A DNA stretch of 64,000 bases from Piper betle. Taxonomy: Eukaryota > Streptophyta > Magnoliopsida > Piperales > Piperaceae. The translations under genes were made by a program, and so were the position numbers. The notes under the pieces are model-generated. The model did no database searches and was not told the origin of the DNA. It saw only the letters and a list, made by a program, of their open reading frames with translations. Below are positions 10,382 through 22,439 of this stretch, piece after piece. The stretch is from the NCBI GenBank assembly GCA_033002965.1, contig JAURVB010001668.1:1-64000 (forward strand), in the 5' to 3' direction. Position 1 is the stretch's first letter; each line of letters begins with the position of its first letter.

Positions 10382-13130
10382 ATGGTTTCTGGTATTCTTA
10401 TCACTGCTTGATAGCTGTATATTACTGGATAAGTACGATCCAAGTATCACTTGTTGAACTTCTGAAAGGAAGGACCATTCTTTGAAATAGTTGCTCCATG
10501 GATTGCCGAAGTCAGACAATGTGTGCCATCTAATGAAAATGACATCCCGCTGAAACTTATTCAAAGTTTGGTCCTAGTACTAAAGTTTTTGCTTTCTTTG
10601 ACAAATCCGTAGTAGAGAACAAAGACTTCCCATTTGACAGGTATTTTGTTGCCAACTGTGCTGCATCTCTCCTTTTATGTTCGTTATTATAAGTTGTTTG
10701 TGCTCTCACTTTTGAGGAGATTGATATTCATCTCTTTTCTACAATTTTTTCCCCTCTTTTGCTGGCAAGAGAGGTATCATTTACGCATCTCTGTTTGAAT
10801 ATATAAATGGGCATAGACTTAACCTCGGATTCATGTAGCTCTAGATTCATGGTTCATCTCATCAACAATTACTATTGGTGTCTTGATTGAACCACATCAT
10901 GTAAATAATGACAGGAGTGAAGTTGACGTGCTATGGACATATTATTTCGTCATCCATTTTAGCAAAAAGCGGTTTCGATATTTTTACTATGTTTCAATAA
11001 ATTACCTTGTTCAGCAAACAATTGGACGTGAAAATAATGCAATATATATGTTCATCATTGGTCCAAAAGTGATTCATTCACTGTTCTAGTGCAAGTATTT
11101 GTCATCTTCAACTGCTGCATATTATTTCTTAGCTGTGAATGCTGTTAGCTTTCAAGCTTTGGTATTATGTTATTAACTGTCTCAAGTGCAACAGTTCAAT
11201 AAGTCATACTCTGTTGGCTTGCATGGAGCACCGTCTAAAGCTGGCGGGAGTTTGAGGAAAGCTTGTGTAGCATGTTTTCGATATATACAACAGAAAATTT
11301 TGCTCATATAAATACTAAATTTTTGTTGAATCCCATAATCACATTTTGTTGCCTTTGATCTGTATGACAAACAGTCATCTTTTTACCAGTCCCTTTTTTT
11401 CAACAGTGGTTTGAAATTTCCGATACAAAGTGCAGTATTATATGGAAATTACTGTGTATGAAGATCAGATGCGTACATTATTTTTTTACCTGTACTAGAT
11501 CAGCTTTTAGTTAAAAAATTGTCTAACTTTGACGATGCAACTACTAGAAATAAACAGAAAACAAAGGGTAATTTCAATGGGTCATCTAATTCAGAGGGAG
11601 AGTATTTTTTAATGGTTTACTTTCCTAACCAACGGCTTGAGTAAGTAGGCGGTGATAACTGGTAACGTTCATATTTGGAGGAGAAGAAAAATAAAAGGGT
11701 AGAGTGTTTTTTGAACACGGTCCATTCAATTAAACCTTTCGAGCACCAGTAGGAAGTTTTCACTCTAGTCTATCATATAAATTTTGTTGCAAACGCAAAC
11801 GTATGATGACAATGAAAAAAATGTGTTGATGAGAATGATCATGATGGCACCCCAAATATTATAGATAACAATAATGGAGATAATCATAGACAATTGAGAA
11901 TAAATAGATAGTCATGGCCCGCATGGACTGTCTTGCTCTTTTAGTATGGTGCCTGAAAGATATTGAACCTTCCAAGTTATTTGAAGATGAAAAAATTAGT
12001 GTTTGATTGGTAATGTGTTGTCTTATACTTTAGTCAAGTTACACACACACACAAAGGTATTTTAGACCTTTAGCTCAAGTTACAAAGAAAAACTATTTGC
12101 TTAAAAGTGGGCCATTCTTGTGGAAGAAATAATATCAGGAATGAACTATAATTTTGTTGGGCGACTTTGGAAAACAAAAATTGTTGGGTACGGCCAAACC
12201 GTAGACATAGGCACTTCTATAAAAATAAAAATAAAAACAAAAAAAGCAACAACAATAACTATTTTTTTCTAGGTAAGGCAAGCTGACTGACTCTTTAGTA
12301 GAAAGTTAGAAGTTGGCCTGTGTAGATAATTTTTCCAACCTCTGATTACTACAAAGACGCGTCAATCAGTGTGCGTCATCGCTCGCCTAATCAGGACCGC
12401 GCGTCCTTTTCTATGTTTGCTGCGTATGTAAAATATTCCTACAATTATTTCCAAGGGTATCAATTATCAATCTAGAAATTTGAAGGTCTATACGGGCCAT
12501 TGAGGTTAGGAAAAAAGCAAGTAAAATTTGAAGGTTTGACGCCAACGAGAGCTTGGAAAAGAAGCAAGTAAAATTTGAAGGTTTGACACCAAATAGTCCA
12601 GCATCATCTGACATTATTCTACTTGGAAGAATACCAACAAAAACTTGATGCCAGCGCAGGCAGATAAAGATGTCACTCTACCAGAAGTGAACATCTTCCA
12701 CCCACTAGGCCAAGTTGGTGCTAGTGTGGGAACCACGGCAAGGCAAACAATCTCCTTCAAACACTCAGCAAATTAAAGAAATGGAGCCTTGCCCATATTG
12801 GCTCCTTCGGTCCCATATATTCCACCAGCCAAGCAGGGGCTAAACATGTCGGCCTTGTACAGATAAAGGATAGGAAAAGCCAAATGGGTGGAGACATCAT
12901 TGTTTGGTATAATCAAACAGACAAAATGATGGGATACGCTCACCTTTCATATCTTTGATGACCCAATTTTTTTCTCCGATGCATGCATCAATCCAATATC
13001 ATGAAGCCCATCACCAGTCTATTTGATAAATCAAACGAATGTTTTTCTGAGACAAGCCATTCATGCAAAACCGGAAATTTTAGAAGCAGTGATGCAAGCG
13101 TCTGGGGGATTCACATGCATTCTTCACTCG
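10382..13130. other. Intergenic DNA, no gene recognised
   Basis: The first 100-200 bp should be the 3' UTR of the mTERF gene. Beyond that the DNA is AT-rich with only short open frames that look random. A 25-bp block (AGCAAGTAAAATTTGAAGGT and five more bases) occurs twice, at about 12518 and 12564. The stretch 12640-12960 is less AT-rich and could be an old element remnant, but I could not match it to any family. Confidence 0.5.
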
Positions 13131-13604
13131 AAAATAATAACGGTAGATCAGAATGAACATAAACTTCAAACACCAGCTTTGACATGCATATAACTTGATT
13201 TATTTTTCGACTGTCATAAAGGTCGCTACATAGTTTCAGCAACTTTTGCATTTCCTACCTCTAAACTACAGCCTTTATAGATATCAGATCTGCTAAACAC
13301 ACTATAATACAGTGTTTTTTTTCCCGCTAATGCTTATCATTAGAGCACACTATCTTTTGATTACAATAAGAAGCTGTAACTTTATCAGGGTCTCCTGTGT
13401 GAACTTTACTTAAACCTTTAGACCTCCTCCTTTAAATCAATAGGGTAAAGAGGAATCCTATCTAGGAACTCACATTTGAGTGAATTGACGGTGCCAACTC
13501 TGATCTGTAAAGGAACTGTATGATGGTATTCTGAAGCATGGGAAATAAATGAAACGGAGTAAGCCTGTCTCTTTCTGTATCTCTATAAACCTCTTTCCTG
13601 TGTA

Positions 13605-16363
13605 TTATATCACTGTGGAAATGCTGCTTGCAACAGGAGACGCAAATGGGCTTTCTGGAAGATTAATTTCTTGGCCGCTGGAATGCACCGAATTGTAACT
13701 GAGAAGAAAAACAAAATGTCAACGATGATATAAGAGAACATAAATTTTAATTGAAAAAAACCAGTGTATCAGCATTCTTTCGCAGAATGTATGCAACTAT
13801 CAACAAGTGATATTATCGATGTTTAGCCAGGTGTTGATAGTCTTCAAAAATCTAGCACGAGGTGCAAATATCAGAAAAACGAAGATATATAACCAAACCT
13901 CTCCTGCTTGCTGCAGCTGCTGTTTGTATTCCTAACTCTCTCTTCGCTGCTGGAACCATTGTCGACAATGTCAAGAAGATAATTGAAACTATCAGTAGCA
14001 GGAGAGTCGCTGTGATCTGCATTTATCCAAATTATCAATTTTTTTGAAAGTATAAAGTACAGAAGAAAGCATTTCTTAAAAAAATGCAAAGATGAACTCG
14101 TAAGACAAGTGTGATATCTTGAATGAACGACAGGAGACCTTCAGAGGGTTTTAGATTCTCCATCGGTGGATGGTTGATGTATTGTTGTTGGGTCAGTGGT
14201 CTAGATGCTAGCTGCATCTCTGAAAACAGTCTTCTTTGAAGCTCAAGCGCCTGTTCATGTTCTGCAAGCAGCTGCTTCTGCAGCAATCTAGAAATCTCCG
14301 ATATCTGGTGGTCTAGACAGCAAATGAGAAGGTATTAACGTATTTTATTTACGAAAATCAAATGCAAAGGAATAATCATACTAGTACACCATAGCTTACT
14401 TGATCGAAGCTGCGGGTGGTCAATCTCAAAAACATTAGGCGAATTGTATATTGATTGATCAAATTTGTCTACATATTTTCTACACAGAATTTCAAAATGA
14501 AAGCATTCAGTCATTCTGACATCAAATATTAAACAGGTATTTGAAATTGATCCATCATAGCCTTCAGAGAAAAGACAAAATAACTGTGCAACGAACGCCA
14601 CATTTAGTGCAGTATTAACAATAGCGCAGTTGGGGAAACAAGATGAAAAATGTAAAAAAGGGTCAATGGGATATACAAAAAAATGTACCAGCCTTCTAAA
14701 CCGCCACAAACACCAGTAAAGAGAGCTAGATTAACTAATATTTATCATTTTTCAGTATGTCGGATTTATCAAACCACAATGTCAAAGACACAGAAAATTA
14801 AGCAAAATTCAGAACACATCAAACATCAAATTGTTGAAAGAGCACAGACTGGAAAAATATATATACCTATCAACTAGCTTCGACTTTTCGCGATAAGGCT
14901 TCACCAGCACTCGTGAATGACAAACATAATGGGGATTCCCCTTGGACAAAATAAGCTTCACGGTCTCTGGGTAAACGAAAGTCACGAACCCAAACATTCT
15001 CTTTTGCTGGCTGGGAATCCTCACATCTTCAACAGGACCATACGTACTACACAGGAAAAAAATGAAGTAAAATAACGCAGCATATTGCTGAGAAAACACA
15101 TCTTTTGCACAAACTATGATACACATTCATACTTAAAATAGTCGGATACATCTTCCTCAGAGAAGGTGCTGTCTGCAGGAAAAGTAAGATAAATCTGGCG
15201 GGCACTCGCAGCCATCATGCCCGGATCACTCCTAGGCGAAATTTCGGCTAGAACAACACAATGCTCACCATGGGGACTGAAATCAAACACAAATACAAAG
15301 TTCAAATCCAATCACATCATCAACATGAACAGATCTGGTAAAACAGGCAAACAGTCAACAACATCAACCACTATGAAAGAAACAACAGCTACAAGCATTA
15401 TGTTGTCATGTCCTTCATATATTTTTTACAATACCGTTCAATGAGGCGAATATTTTTCATTTGAACAAGCAACCTCGTCAAACTACGCCCAGCTTTTCCC
15501 GGACTCTGGCTCTCGGCTAAAAACCCATCACCCAGCAAGCTCTTCCCATACTTCTCAAAGTACAACATGGGCAAGGAGGCAAGGGAAACAGGCCTCCCCC
15601 TTGTAAATTTCAGGAGCTCTGTGAGCTCCACTTCAAGTTTCTCCAGAGAGCCCGGTGATAGAATATACTCTTCGTACCCCATTTCACTAGGCCGTGGACT
15701 CATAATTTGAGAAAAACCATCAGACAGCATCTGCCCATGGAAGAACTTGCAACTTGCACCATGCCTGCAATACCCTTTGTTGAAGTAAAGGCATGCCTTG
15801 GCTGGAAATTCAGGAAGGCTAAGGGATCTACGGGTCGTCCTCACAGCACCCAAGGCCTGATCTGGGTAGTAGTAGTTAATTGAAGAGTCAGTGACAATGG
15901 TGTTCTTGGGCTCCAACTGCTCCTCCAAGCCAAATGCGTGGGACTGGCTGAGCGTGTCAGTGTAACTGGGAGGTACAAAATCTGTAGCTTGAACTTGGTG
16001 CTGCTCATGAGAGAGCTGGGACTCCCAGTAAGGTGATGGAGCTCGAAAAGAAGACGATGAGTTGAAGGAACGTGAGGGAGTGAAGGGTGTGAACTGTAGG
16101 GGGAGATTTGAAGCAGGTGAAGTCGAATCGACTGGTGGGAGTGAGATTGAAGAAGAGAAGGAGTGTTTAGGGGACAACCCAAGCTTGGATTTGGCTTTGC
16201 TGATAAGGGAGTAAATGGAACTCTCCGGCCCAAACGCCAGACGGATCATCTCTTGCTCGCCATGATCTTGCAAGAGTAGAAATCCGATAATCTTCGACAC
16301 ATTTTCCGGCTCTAGAGCTTGAATTCGTTCATACACAACTTTAGTACATTCTGTAAAATCCAT
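13605..16363 (-). CDS. CCCH zinc-finger / LOTUS-like / RRM RNA-binding protein, copy A
   Basis: Seven coding exons on the minus strand, all with GT-AG introns and compatible phases: 16363-15435, 15276-15133, 15046-14867, 14479-14400, 14312-14139, 14016-13899, 13677-13605 (1,698 nt, 565 residues, no internal stop). A CCCH finger of type C-x7-C-x5-C-x3-H lies at residues 191-209, a LOTUS/OST-HTH-like segment (SPGSLEKLE to LIER) at about 235-310, and an RRM at about 337-415 with RNP2 IYLTFP and RNP1 [10 protein letters not shown] charged helical, probably coiled-coil segment ([20 protein letters not shown]) lies at about 447-480, and the tail is LPESPFASP...STVI. This is the plant AtC3H18/46/53-type family, presumed mRNA-binding. 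Start chosen at the ATG before DFTE; another ATG lies directly upstream. A 5'-UTR intron ends at 16378. Alternative last-exon acceptor at 13698. Confidence 0.9.
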
Positions 16364-16377
16364 CATAAATACACTAT

Positions 16378-17110
16378 CTGCAAAGATTTGAAACAGAAAA
16401 GCCATTGACTACCATTTCCATGTGCAAATGATACCTCAAACTTCCCAGTACTCTCAACTAACACACACAACAATCATCAAAAGTACAAAAGAAAGAACCG
16501 ATAAGTCGAAAACATGGAGAAATTACAAACCTTTATCCTTAAAAAGCCAGAAAATTTTCGACCCAAAAGAAAAAAATCTTCAAAAAAGTGGTACCTTACC
16601 GCATTTAGGATGTGACAGAAACTATTTTCAAGTGACAAAACAACCTTCCAGCTTCACGCAAAAACAACCCATCTGCACCTTATTGCATTGTAAGCACACA
16701 TCTTGACAGAAAAGCGAAAAAAGCGGTGACCTTCAAACGGTAAACACAAGTAGAAAACGTTCATTTCAAGCTCACTCAAAACCAAGACAACCCATAAGAA
16801 GGAAGACACAGACTCATTTTCACTTCCAAACTTCAAGTATACCAGCAAAGAACTGCAAAGTTTCCCACAGACCCACACAGAGAAAGTGCAAATCTACTAA
16901 CCAAAGCAACAGAGAACTTAGATTGGCATGAACAGCAGCTCACACCACGTACAAACTACAACTTGAACACAGAAGATCTAGCTCAGATGAACCAAACTAA
17001 AACAGGGACCTCCATGATTGCCTTTTCTTTCCCGCTCCTCATCCCCCTCCCCCTCCCTGACAGCCCTTTGACGCCCTCAATGCACTGCAACAACGACAGA
17101 GCTGGAAAAC
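16378..17110 (-). promoter_or_regulatory. 5' UTR intron and G-rich leader/promoter of copy A
   Basis: On the minus strand the start-codon exon is preceded by TTTGCAG at 16384-16378, an intron acceptor. Upstream, about 17030-17100 holds a block conserved with the region above copy B: TGAAGGCGTCAAAGGGTTG in B against TGAGGGCGTCAAAGGGCTG in A, next to a run of G tracts on the sense strand. I read this as the first untranslated exon or core promoter. The donor and the transcription start are not resolved. Confidence 0.55.
17031..17057 (-). promoter_or_regulatory. G-quadruplex-prone leader tract, copy A
   Basis: The sense strand reads GGG-A-GGGGG-A-GGGGG and, nine bases on, GGG: four runs of three or more G. 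The equivalent leader position in copy B has a tighter motif. Confidence 0.5.
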
Positions 17111-17229
17111 ACGACAGAAATTGGTTACTGTAAAAAAAGGGGCAACTTCACGTGACGTTGATAAAAAAGTAAAAAACATTTTACTGCCAAATAATTGGCA
17201 TCTACAGGGATAGATCATGTTAGTTTTTT

Positions 17230-18300
17230 TGGATATTTTCCATGAAATGGTGCCACCGTTTTAGAAATGAATAAATAAAGTGAAGTCCTCCATAAATTCG
17301 AAAAAAGGAAGGGATAAAAGTGCTTTAAGTTATTGGAGGCTTGGTTATGGCATATAATTTGAGGGAGTCGAATGGCCGACTCATTTGCTTTCGCATCTTA
17401 TAGGGATTTTTTATAATCTATTTTACGAAGAAGAATATATCATAAAAATTAATTTGTTTAGTTTAGAGTCAGTTTGGTTCGCATAAAAATAAGTTTGGTT
17501 CGCATAAAAATAATGCAAATGGTATAAAAATTTTAAAATAGTTGTCAGCTTCACTTAATATATTTTATATACAAAATAATTTTAAGATTCGACATAATTA
17601 GCATAATGATATAAAAATTTTAAATGGCAATTAATATATATATAATATATTTCTAAGAAAAATTAGTACTTTTACAATATATTTTATATTCAAATCAATA
17701 ATGATTATCTTTAAGTAGCCCACTCATGTAGTTTTTCACGAGAAAAAATTTTCTTATTTATTAAGATAAAAAATATGAGAAAACTTTTTATTTATGTGAG
17801 ATTATATAAAAGGGTCACGTAGAGTAATCATAATTATTTTATTTTTATTTAGATATAATCATACTCATTTTGTATACAAAATAAATTAACTTAATATTAT
17901 TTTTTATGTAAAATATATTAAATATAATTGCTATGCACACTATCTTTAGTAAGACTAACTATTTAAAATTTTTATCTCATATATATCCGTTCATGTTAAT
18001 GAAACACAGCCATAAAAATTAGTTAACATAAGTGACATTATTAATAGATAGTACCTCTTTTGATAAAGATTAGTATTGATTTTAACATTCTAATTCAGGA
18101 ATAATTTTTTTACACGTCACTCTTACCCTTGTTTGTGACAACTATAAAATTAACCCTTAGTGTTTTTTCTCCAACTGTGACATCCCAAAGAGAAGTCTGC
18201 AAATTTTTGTACGTATGGTTAAATATATTTTACCAATTACCCAAACGCGATATAAAACAAAAATAGACCCCAAACATGTAATAGTAAAATATTGTTGTGT
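17230..18300. other. AT-rich block present in copy A's upstream region but not in copy B's
   Basis: Upstream DNA of copies A and B aligns through about 17230 (33090 in B) and again from about 18300 (33150 in B, sharing ACAGGTTGTGTTTTGTCGTT with one change). The roughly 1.07 kb between has no counterpart in B. I found no clear terminal repeats or target duplication, so an insertion in A and a deletion in B are equally possible. Confidence 0.5.
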
Positions 18301-18429
18301 TTTTTTTAATATCTTGCTTGTCCAAATACAGGTTGTGTTTTGTCGTTACAGGTTTAAGTGCAGAAAAGAAAATTGGCCTTCCAATTTCCATACGGAATGT
18401 AAATAACAAAAATACCCCTCATCTTATTT

Positions 18430-21400
18430 TTTGTCAACGCCGAAGCATCTTCTTTTCTAGTCCCTGTAAAAAACTGCCTTAATTAAAAAATAAATAAAAA
18501 ATCATTGATTTATTAAGAAACTAGCATGGCGCGATAAGGAAGTGCTCTTTACAATTTTACTCAATTTTTTTTATATTTTTTTATGTTGTATTGATCATTT
18601 TTTAATATATTAAAGTCAAACCTTTTACATTATTTACCAGCTGTAAATTTTTTAGAAGTGCATATATCATAAGAAGATAAAAAGAATATTAATTGGATAA
18701 AATAGCATTTTGTGGAAATAAATCATATTAATTGGATAAAAGAATATTAATTTTGAAAATAGTATTTTGAGCAAATATATTTCATCGATTAAATATTAGC
18801 GCAATTATTAGTATGTAATTAGGTAAAATTTTTGAATAAAATATTTTTTTGTAAAAAAATTGAAATAAATCTTAAAATATATTTCAAAATTGTAAGCAAA
18901 ACTTACTACTGAAATTATCAATATATAACGATATAAAATTGTTGGAAATAATCTCCTTTATAGATACAAATTTAGGAATAAAATTGAATTAATTTATTCC
19001 AAATTTTTAAATAAAAATTTTTAGCACAGTTATGTATATGTAATTAGATATGATTTCTTAAAGATAGTTATTTTTTTCAAAGCAAAGCTGGAACTAAATC
19101 TTAATAATATTTTTTTGCATAATTGTAAAAAAAAAGTGTAGACAAATTGAATTTTATAAAATATAATAGAGTTAATTGAAAGACTACTTTATAATCATCA
19201 AGAAGTTACAAATTTCACGGGAAAAAATTAGAGATATTGAAAGATTACAAATATACATACCATATATAATCTTTTGTTACAAGAATATATAGTTGTATAA
19301 TTTATTGTGTATATATTGAAAGCAATAAGAGGGCATACGACACAACGAAAACATGAAAATTATTACACTTACTAGAAAGAATTTTATATTTGGACGAAGA
19401 TTTTATATTTAGAAGGGTTTCTTATAACGTATATATTAAAAAGAAAGAGTTGTTAGAGGTATTATGAATATTTGACTTATACTTGGCCTAAATATAAATC
19501 GTATGTTTAGAAGAAGATCGTATACTTTAAGTTTATGTAATTATATAAAATTCTAAAAAATAGGAAGGTATATCTATTTGAAAAGCGCTCTATTTTATCA
19601 TATTTAAGTTAATACATTTCATAATATAAGTTCAAAATTTACAATAGATGTAAGCTAGGTTTTTAACACTGCATCTATTTTCATATCATATTTATAATAG
19701 CTAGAGGTACATTAGGTACAACCAGGTTGAGTTGGTCGTTTAAATTAATAATAAAATATTTTCCTAGGCGTCTAAAATATTCTTTGTGATAAATATTTAA
19801 TTAATTACTAATTGGAATATAATTTTTTTTAAAAAAATATTTTTGGTATATATTACATTAAGAAATTGGGTACAAAAAATGTATTGGATTTGAATAGGTA
19901 GTGTATACCTAATCGGACTCTATAGTAATATTAGTATATTATACAAAAAACATATTAAAATATCACTTATACAATATGTATAATGACTCGGCTTAAGTGT
20001 AACTATAATATATATGATATCTGATAATAAGTAAAATATGATGAGTCTAAGTTATGTCTTTAAAATAATTAACCAATATTAAAGATTTATAAATACATCT
20101 TTATTAATATATTAGATTTTATTCCAATAAATATTATATGTAGGATTAAGTTAAGTTATCCCAATTTGTTTAGATTATTACAATTTACCCATTTTACAAA
20201 TTTTTATCGATTCAATTGTACTGTTGACTAATGACTAATATTACAACCCATATTTAATATTTTAACTCACAGTTCAATACGAAACGAGGTTAATTTTATA
20301 CTATATATATATATTAATTTAGTCTGAGTACAATATATTAGGCTAAGTTTTGTCCTCAAAATAGTTTAACTTATGTTAAAAATCTACATGTGTATCTTAA
20401 TTAATACATTGGATCATATCTTGAAAGACATTATATATATGATTAAATTGGGGTTACCAAAGTATACCACATCTACAATTAAAAAAATAATTTGGAAGAG
20501 AAAAAAATAAATTGATATTATGAAACATAAAGGGAAAATTTTATAAAAAAGTGAGATACAAATTAATCAAAAAATTAAATATGAAACATTTTATTACTTA
20601 TTTAAAATGATGTAAAGCTTTATAAATATTTAATTTTTTTTATAAGTATAAATTGATGCAGATATTATATTTCAAAAATTTACTATTCATGTTAATAATA
20701 TAATTTTTTATAATGCAATTATATTTTTGACTCTAAATATAAAGTCAAATGATAAGAAATTGACAAAATAGATGGGTAAAAGTGGCAATGAATAGATTTT
20801 AAAAAGCTATCGGTAAGGCAATGATTAAGGAAAGTGGCGAAAATGATTCCTCTGGATTGTGGGCCCCGCCAATTAAGTGGCTTCCCCCGGTGCTGGTTAC
20901 GAAAAATTTTTACGTAGCGGCTCGTGTGGCTATTTATGCCGGAACATGGACCCTAATTTGGTCTAGGAATTTTCTTAATAATGTACATTTTTTTTTCGAA
21001 GCACATAACTTACAACTTCAGAACATGGATTCAGGTATAAGTGAAAAAACCACACTATAGTACATAAATTAGTCATGCAAAGTCAAACGGAGGAAGAAAG
21101 AGAATTTCTTATTCCACATATTTGCATATATGTTTTTATTTGGTCATTATATATTAATATTATTTAAAATTTTAAGTAAATTATCTTTACTTAAAATTTT
21201 GATATATCCATAAAAATCATTAAAAATAAATACATATAGTATTCTGTAATTGTTTGTGCTTATATTAAATATTTATGCATATTTTATCAAACTAGATAAC
21301 AGTGAGGGTGAATTTAAAATAAAATAATAAAGTTTTACACAAATAAATAATATTTATAATTATAATAAAAAATAGAACAGAAATTCTTACCGGTAACTCC

Positions 21401-22200
21401 ACTACGAAAATTTAATGAAACAAGTATTTTTCTTTTTATGCTCGGTGTTTTCCTTTTTGGCACGTTGCAAAACCATTATGGTTTGCAATGATAATTAAGT
21501 GTACTGCGTATGGTGCCCCTGAAAGCGGCCTACCTAAAAATTCCTATGTTCAAAAGTGGGCTCCTGTGTCAGCAGCGGTCAATAAACGCCACAAGTGCGA
21601 ACAGTGAGCTTTCAGACTTTATAGTACTAATTATTGTGGGCCCATACGTATAAAGTTTGATAGTTGATTAGCATCCAATCAGACTGGGAAAACTGTGGGC
21701 TAAAGAGATTCCTCCAAATATTGGATATTGGAAAAACCTTATATATTTCTTTTTTGATTAAATACAAAGCTTGTTTTATTAACATTCCTGATGTAAAAAA
21801 AGTTAATAATAATTATTTTTAAGAACAAAAAAAAAAGGTGGGTCATGGCCTCAATCACTCGATAGATGCGTGTAAGTTTACCTACAATGGCCATCTTATA
21901 TAGTTTCCTAGCTCCATCGTCATGTTCAATTTGCTTTTGTTGTAGTAATTGTTTTCTATTCGGCCTTATCCATTTAGGTACTAATTTAAGTCCATAAATA
22001 CAACCCTGCTGATAGAGATTGCCAAGGATTATTCGCCCTTCAGACCTTGCTTAGACGAGCTGTGCAAAGCTGTCCAGGCACCAATATTAATATTTTCCTG
22101 TTCCCGGACTCCACCAATCAACCGCGAGACAAGCAAGAGTTGAGAGAAACTTCTGTAGTAAAGATATGCAGACAAGAAAACAGAGTAAACTCACCTACAC
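18430..22200. other. AT-rich intergenic DNA
   Basis: Very AT-rich, with no open frame of interest. Around 20765-20900 and 21540-21660 it is more GC-rich, with blocks like GTAAAAGTGGCAA and GTGGGCCCCGCCAATTAAGT that resemble 48330-48480. No gene is supported. The 240-bp open frame at 20821 has no recognisable motif. Confidence 0.5.
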
Positions 22201-22229
22201 AATTCAAGTACCTGTAATTTATTGTCCAT

Positions 22230-22375
22230 ATATATATATATACATTTAAAGTCTAATACAAGCTCTCAGTACATGTTTTTGGCTGTTAAATAGACCTCAA
22301 AATATGTATTTCATATCTCAAAGTCAATCTAGATGTCTATCTAATGATCAAAATATGTACGAGAGCTTGTATATG

Positions 22376-22411
<36 letters not shown>

Positions 22412-22436
22412 ATGTATTATATATATATATATATAT
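22230..22436. repeat. Imperfect foldback embedded in (TA)n
   Basis: The arms TACAAGCTCTCAGTACATG (from 22257) and its near inverse GTACGAGAGCTTGTA (ending 22371) face each other across about 70 bp. They continue inward as related imperfect arms and outward into (TA)n tracts at 22230-22242 and 22378-22436. It could be a MITE that inserted in TA DNA or a hairpin RNA source. Confidence 0.55.
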
Positions 22437-22439
22437 TTA

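Noticed and set aside
16422..16878. Open frames opposite the 5' leader of CCCH copy A
   Set aside because: Antisense to a leader/intron whose copy-B counterpart does not preserve them.
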